A DNA stretch of 64,000 nt from Ravibacter arvi (GTDB lineage Bacteria; Bacteroidota; Bacteroidia; Cytophagales; Spirosomataceae), in NCBI RefSeq assembly GCF_039540405.1, contig NZ_BAABEY010000028.1:1-64000 (forward strand), given 5' to 3'. The position numbers were made by a program, and so were the translations under genes. Under the pieces are notes generated by a model. It searched no databases and was not told where the DNA came from. It saw only the letters and a program-made list of their open reading frames with translations. Below, one piece after another: positions 61,375 through 64,000 of this stretch (position 1 is its first letter; the number at the start of each line of letters is the position of its first letter).

Positions 61375-61551
61375 TTACCCTTCGTTCTTCTTATTTTGTA
61401 CCTCTGTCCGAATTTCCTGAGCCAGGTTTTTCAGGTCCTGCAATCCTTTACGAACGCGTGTTCCTGCTGCCTGGTTGTTCTTGTTATAGAACTTGTCAAA
61501 ATCTCCTTCCAGAGACAAAACTAGATTTTTAACTTCATCGAATCTTGCCAT
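61375..61551 (-). CDS. Histone H1-like small basic protein
   Basis: A 58-residue gene easily lost by length cut-offs. The product begins MARFDEVKNLVLSLEGDFDK, continues FYNKNNQAAGTRVRKGLQDL and ends with EIRTEVQNKKNEG. It is highly charged, without Cys, Trp or a signal. It matches the short histone H1/Hc1-like proteins that many Bacteroidota carry, which are thought to bind DNA. The family pattern (GNKAAGTRVRK and LAQEIR) is clear in memory, but I could not align it. It is transcribed alone and ends at the shared terminator. The gap 61552-61832 upstream holds no other gene. Confidence 0.8.
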   Translation of the reverse strand: MARFDEVKNLVLSLEGDFDKFYNKNNQAAGTRVRKGLQDLKNLAQEIRTEVQNKKNEG

Positions 61552-61832
61552 GGTTATGATCGGTTGTTTAGTTGAAAAAATGGCTCAAAACCCCAAAAAG
61601 GGCGTTTTCGTCGAAATTTAGCAATTTATCACCATCAGCCAATTGAAAATATCAAAAAAACACACTAAATAATCCATGTTTTTTTAAAAACAACTTCCAA
61701 CAATCTGAAAATCAATTAATTACAGAACAATAGCCATAGAATAATCTTTGGTGGCAATCGTTCAAATCCGGCACGGCACGGCCCCTAGCACGCTATAAAT
61801 CAAGCTGATCTCCCGGGCGGGCAGACCCGTTG

Positions 61833-63101
61833 TTACGCCTCGGCTTTAACTTCTTCGGTGCGGTACTCCCGATTCTCCAGTTTCCGCGCAAGCAAACTGA
61901 AAGCATCCAGGGTATAAGCTACGTCTTCGAGGCTATGTGCAGCCGTAGGAATCAGCCGAAGCATGATTTGCCCCTTCGGAACTACCGGGTACACCACGAT
62001 TGAACAGAACACGCCCAGGTTCTCACGCAGGTCACGCACCATACGGGTTACTTCGGGTACCCCACCCTCGCTCTGGAGGAAAACCGGTGTCACCGGAGAG
62101 GTAGTCTCCCCAATATCAAAACCGCGGCTCCGCAAGCCGTTTTGAAGTGCTTCCACATTCTCCCAAAGCCTTGCTCTCAGCTCGGGTTGTTCTTTTATGA
62201 GCTGCAATCTTCTTCTTCCCCCTACCACGTACGGCATCGGCAGCGCCTTCGCATAGGTTTGTGAGCGCATATTGTACTTGAGGTACATGATAATCTGCGG
62301 GTCATTGCTCGCCACGAAAGCGCCTATCGCAGCCATTGACTTGGCGAACGTCGAGAAATAAAGGTCAATGCCATCCTGTACGCCCAACAGCTCGCCGACC
62401 CCTGCGCCGGTAGCCCCCATTGTGCCGAAGCCATGTGCGTCGTCGACAAGCAGCCTGAAATTATACTTTTCCTTCAACGCAACGACTGCCTTAAGATCGC
62501 CTACTTTCCCGGACATCCCGAATACCCCTTCGGTAATTACCAGAACGCCGCCGCCTTTTTCTTCGGCAAGCTTGGTTGCCCTTTTCAGGTTAGTTTCCAG
62601 GCTCTCCATGTCGTTATGGTTGAACTTATAATAAGTTCCCATTTTCGCCTTATGGAGCCGGATACCGTCAATAATACATGCATGAGACTCAGCGTCATAT
62701 ACGATCACATCGCGATGATCCACCAAACTCTCTATAATAGATACTACCCCCTGGTAGCCGTAATTCAACAGGAACGCGTCCTTCTTTCCCACAAACTCCG
62801 CCAGCTCCTGCTCAAGCAATTCATGGAGGTCGGTATTGCCCGACATCATTCTGGCTCCCATCGGGTAAGCAAGTCCCCACTCTGCAGCGGCCTCGGCGTC
62901 TATTTTCCTTACTTCAGGATGATTCGCCAAACCGAGATAGTTATTCAGGCTCCAATTCAACACCTCCCGCCCCTTAAAACGCATCTTAGGCCCCAGTTCT
63001 CCTTCCAATTTCGGAAATGAAAAATAATGATGCCCGTCTACGAGCTGAACGGATGAACCGATGGCGCCCCAATTGTTACGCAGTTTCTCAAAAATGTCCA
63101 C
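61833..63101 (-). CDS. Alpha-oxoamine synthase (serine palmitoyltransferase/cysteate acyltransferase type)
   Basis: A 422-residue fold-type I PLP enzyme. NNYLGLANHPEV, DAESHACIIDGIRLHKAK, LLVDDAHGFGTMGATGAG and the PLP lysine in YFSTFAKSMAAIGAFVAS are the AOS core. Relatives condense an amino acid with acyl-CoA or acyl-ACP: serine palmitoyltransferase (sphingolipids), cysteate fatty acyltransferase (sulfonolipids of Cytophagales), or KBL. The acyl donor cannot be decided from sequence. The start is GTG at 63101; an in-frame TAG two codons upstream rules out earlier starts. It is divergent from queA, 379 nt apart. Confidence 0.85.
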   Translation of the reverse strand: MDIFEKLRNNWGAIGSSVQLVDGHHYFSFPKLEGELGPKMRFKGREVLNWSLNNYLGLANHPEVRKIDAEAAAEWGLAYPMGARMMSGNTDLHELLEQELAEFVGKKDAFLLNYGYQGVVSIIESLVDHRDVIVYDAESHACIIDGIRLHKAKMGTYYKFNHNDMESLETNLKRATKLAEEKGGGVLVITEGVFGMSGKVGDLKAVVALKEKYNFRLLVDDAHGFGTMGATGAGVGELLGVQDGIDLYFSTFAKSMAAIGAFVASNDPQIIMYLKYNMRSQTYAKALPMPYVVGGRRRLQLIKEQPELRARLWENVEALQNGLRSRGFDIGETTSPVTPVFLQSEGGVPEVTRMVRDLRENLGVFCSIVVYPVVPKGQIMLRLIPTAAHSLEDVAYTLDAFSLLARKLENREYRTEEVKAEA

Positions 63102-63360
63102 TTTCTATCTAAGCTATTTTGTAGGAAATAAAAGGGCTGAACCCTCCTGAACCGGGTGCAAATTTAACAAATAAATTATCTTAAACTATCATTAACCAAA
63201 GACTTGAACTACCGTCAAAATGTGCGATTATTCCTATTTAATCGCAACAAATAAATGCCATCTCCCCGCTTCTGTCGCTTAATCCCCATTCCTGCGTACA
63301 TTTCGGGTTATGGAGCCGGAGGGATACTTGAAAACAGGTTGTAAAAAAAAATACTTTTAA

Positions 63361-63391
63361 TTGAGCATAATCAAAAAATAAACTATTTTTG
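63361..63391 (+). promoter_or_regulatory. Promoter for queA
   Basis: TTG at 63361-63363 and TATTTTTG at 63384-63391 are 20 nt apart, a full Bacteroidota-type promoter. The leader is about 80 nt. The rest of 63102-63480 has no clear feature. Confidence 0.65.
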
Positions 63392-63480
63392 CGGTCTTAT
63401 TTTTTTGTGAAACTACGTTTTCTACTCTCCCTAAAGGCTCCGCCGGGACGCATAAAGAGGAGCGATCACGCCAGCTACCT

Positions 63481-64000
63481 ATGAAATTATCGGAATTCAA
63501 ATTTGATCTACCCCAGAGTTTAATAGCGCTTCACCCCAAAGAACGCGGAGAAGCCAGAATGATGGTAGTTCACCGGAAGTCCGGCCTTATCGAGCATAAG
63601 TCTTTTTCTGAGATTATTGACTATTTCGATGACGGCGACGTGATGGTGGTTAACGACACCAAGGTTTTTCCTGCCCGTTTGTACGGTCAGAAAGAAAAGA
63701 CCGGTGCTAAAATCGAAGTATTTCTCCTGCGGGAACTGAACCGTGAAATGCGCCTGTGGGATGTGCTGGTAGATCCCGCGCGGAAAATACGTGTCGGGAA
63801 CAAGCTGTATTTCGGAGATAGCGAGCTCGTAGCCGAAGTTATCGACAACACCACGTCCCGCGGAAGGACCATCCGTTTTCTCTATGACGGGACGTACGAT
63901 GATTTCATGAACATGGTGAACGAGCTGGGCGAAACGCCGCTGCCTCCGGAAATTATTTCCCGGCGGGCCGTGACCAGCGAAGACCGCGAGCATTTTCAAA
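63481..64000 (+). CDS. queA: tRNA preQ1(34) S-adenosylmethionine ribosyltransferase-isomerase QueA (5' part)
   Basis: The frame runs off the window end after about 173 residues. It starts MKLSEFKFDLPQSLIALHP, then GDVMVVNDTKVFPARLYGQK, the typical QueA block, and ETPLPPEII near the cut. QueA moves the ribosyl part of SAM to preQ1 in tRNA to make epoxyqueuosine. Nothing in the visible part is abnormal. The C-terminal half lies outside the window. Confidence 0.93.
   Translation, partial: MKLSEFKFDLPQSLIALHPKERGEARMMVVHRKSGLIEHKSFSEIIDYFDDGDVMVVNDTKVFPARLYGQKEKTGAKIEVFLLRELNREMRLWDVLVDPARKIRVGNKLYFGDSELVAEVIDNTTSRGRTIRFLYDGTYDDFMNMVNELGETPLPPEIISRRAVTSEDREHFQ

Overview
The window reads as a contiguous piece of chromosome from a Bacteroidota bacterium, most likely order Cytophagales and near the Dyadobacter/Spirosoma group. 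This is an inference from several signs: a GldD gliding lipoprotein; repeated promoter elements of the Bacteroidota type (TAnnTTTG, often with TTG about 19-20 nt upstream); starts without clear Shine-Dalgarno sequences; a carbamoyl-phosphate synthase large chain without the C-terminal allosteric domain; SxtJ-type membrane proteins; and a histone H1-like small protein. By eye the base composition is near 50% GC. I see no phage, insertion sequence, integrase or CRISPR array. Genes are dense, on both strands, in short operons.

Layout. 1-1600: an intergenic inverted repeat, then a CbpA-type DnaJ co-chaperone with a CbpM-like modulator. 1.8-7.7 kb: a TolC / RND pump / adaptor efflux operon. 7.7-8.8 kb: an exbB-exbD pair. 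9.2-10.8 kb: a metallo-beta-lactamase-fold hydrolase and a patatin lipase. 11-14.1 kb: three proteins with N-terminal export-like signals (SelA-like PLP enzyme, amidohydrolase, RidA). 14.1-18 kb: rluD, acetyltransferase, hemJ, a lipoprotein MsrA and a small outer-membrane barrel, with large inverted repeats between genes. 18.1-21.7 kb: an operon of O-carbamoyltransferase, membrane SGNH hydrolase, a 49-residue DUF5989/SxtK-like peptide and SxtJ, resembling the sxtIJK genes of saxitoxin clusters. 22-26.5 kb: pterin dehydratase, TPR protein, ribH, aspartate kinase, serS. 26.5-34 kb: acyl-ACP desaturase, PlsC, a secreted unknown, acetyltransferase, CtlX, a FrnE-type DsbA, two alpha/beta hydrolases and a GroES-like protein.

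34.3-38.1 kb: a fused trehalose-phosphate synthase/phosphatase next to trehalase, so synthesis and breakdown are adjacent. tRNA-Gln(TTG) and carB follow, then a Tat-type Gfo/Idh/MocA oxidoreductase, CstA, rpsG and rpsL (no fusA), glmS, two exported proteins including GldD, a protein resembling an ImmA/IrrE peptidase without its zinc motif overlapping a siroheme-pathway dehydrogenase, the rsmA-mgtE-dtd-mazG operon, a large soluble hybrid histidine kinase, a PD-(D/E)XK nuclease-like protein, an isolated nuoJ-nuoK pair, a POT peptide transporter with a MaoC hydratase, the H1-like gene, an alpha-oxoamine synthase (serine palmitoyltransferase or cysteate acyltransferase type), and the 5' part of queA running off the window end.

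The points most worth a second look are the carbamoyltransferase/SGNH/SxtJK module, the exported PLP-enzyme/amidohydrolase/RidA trio, an EF-hand loop inside the RND pump, the degenerate ImmA/IrrE-like protein, and two families of intergenic inverted repeats, one with two 90-bp copies that differ at three positions although 34 kb apart.
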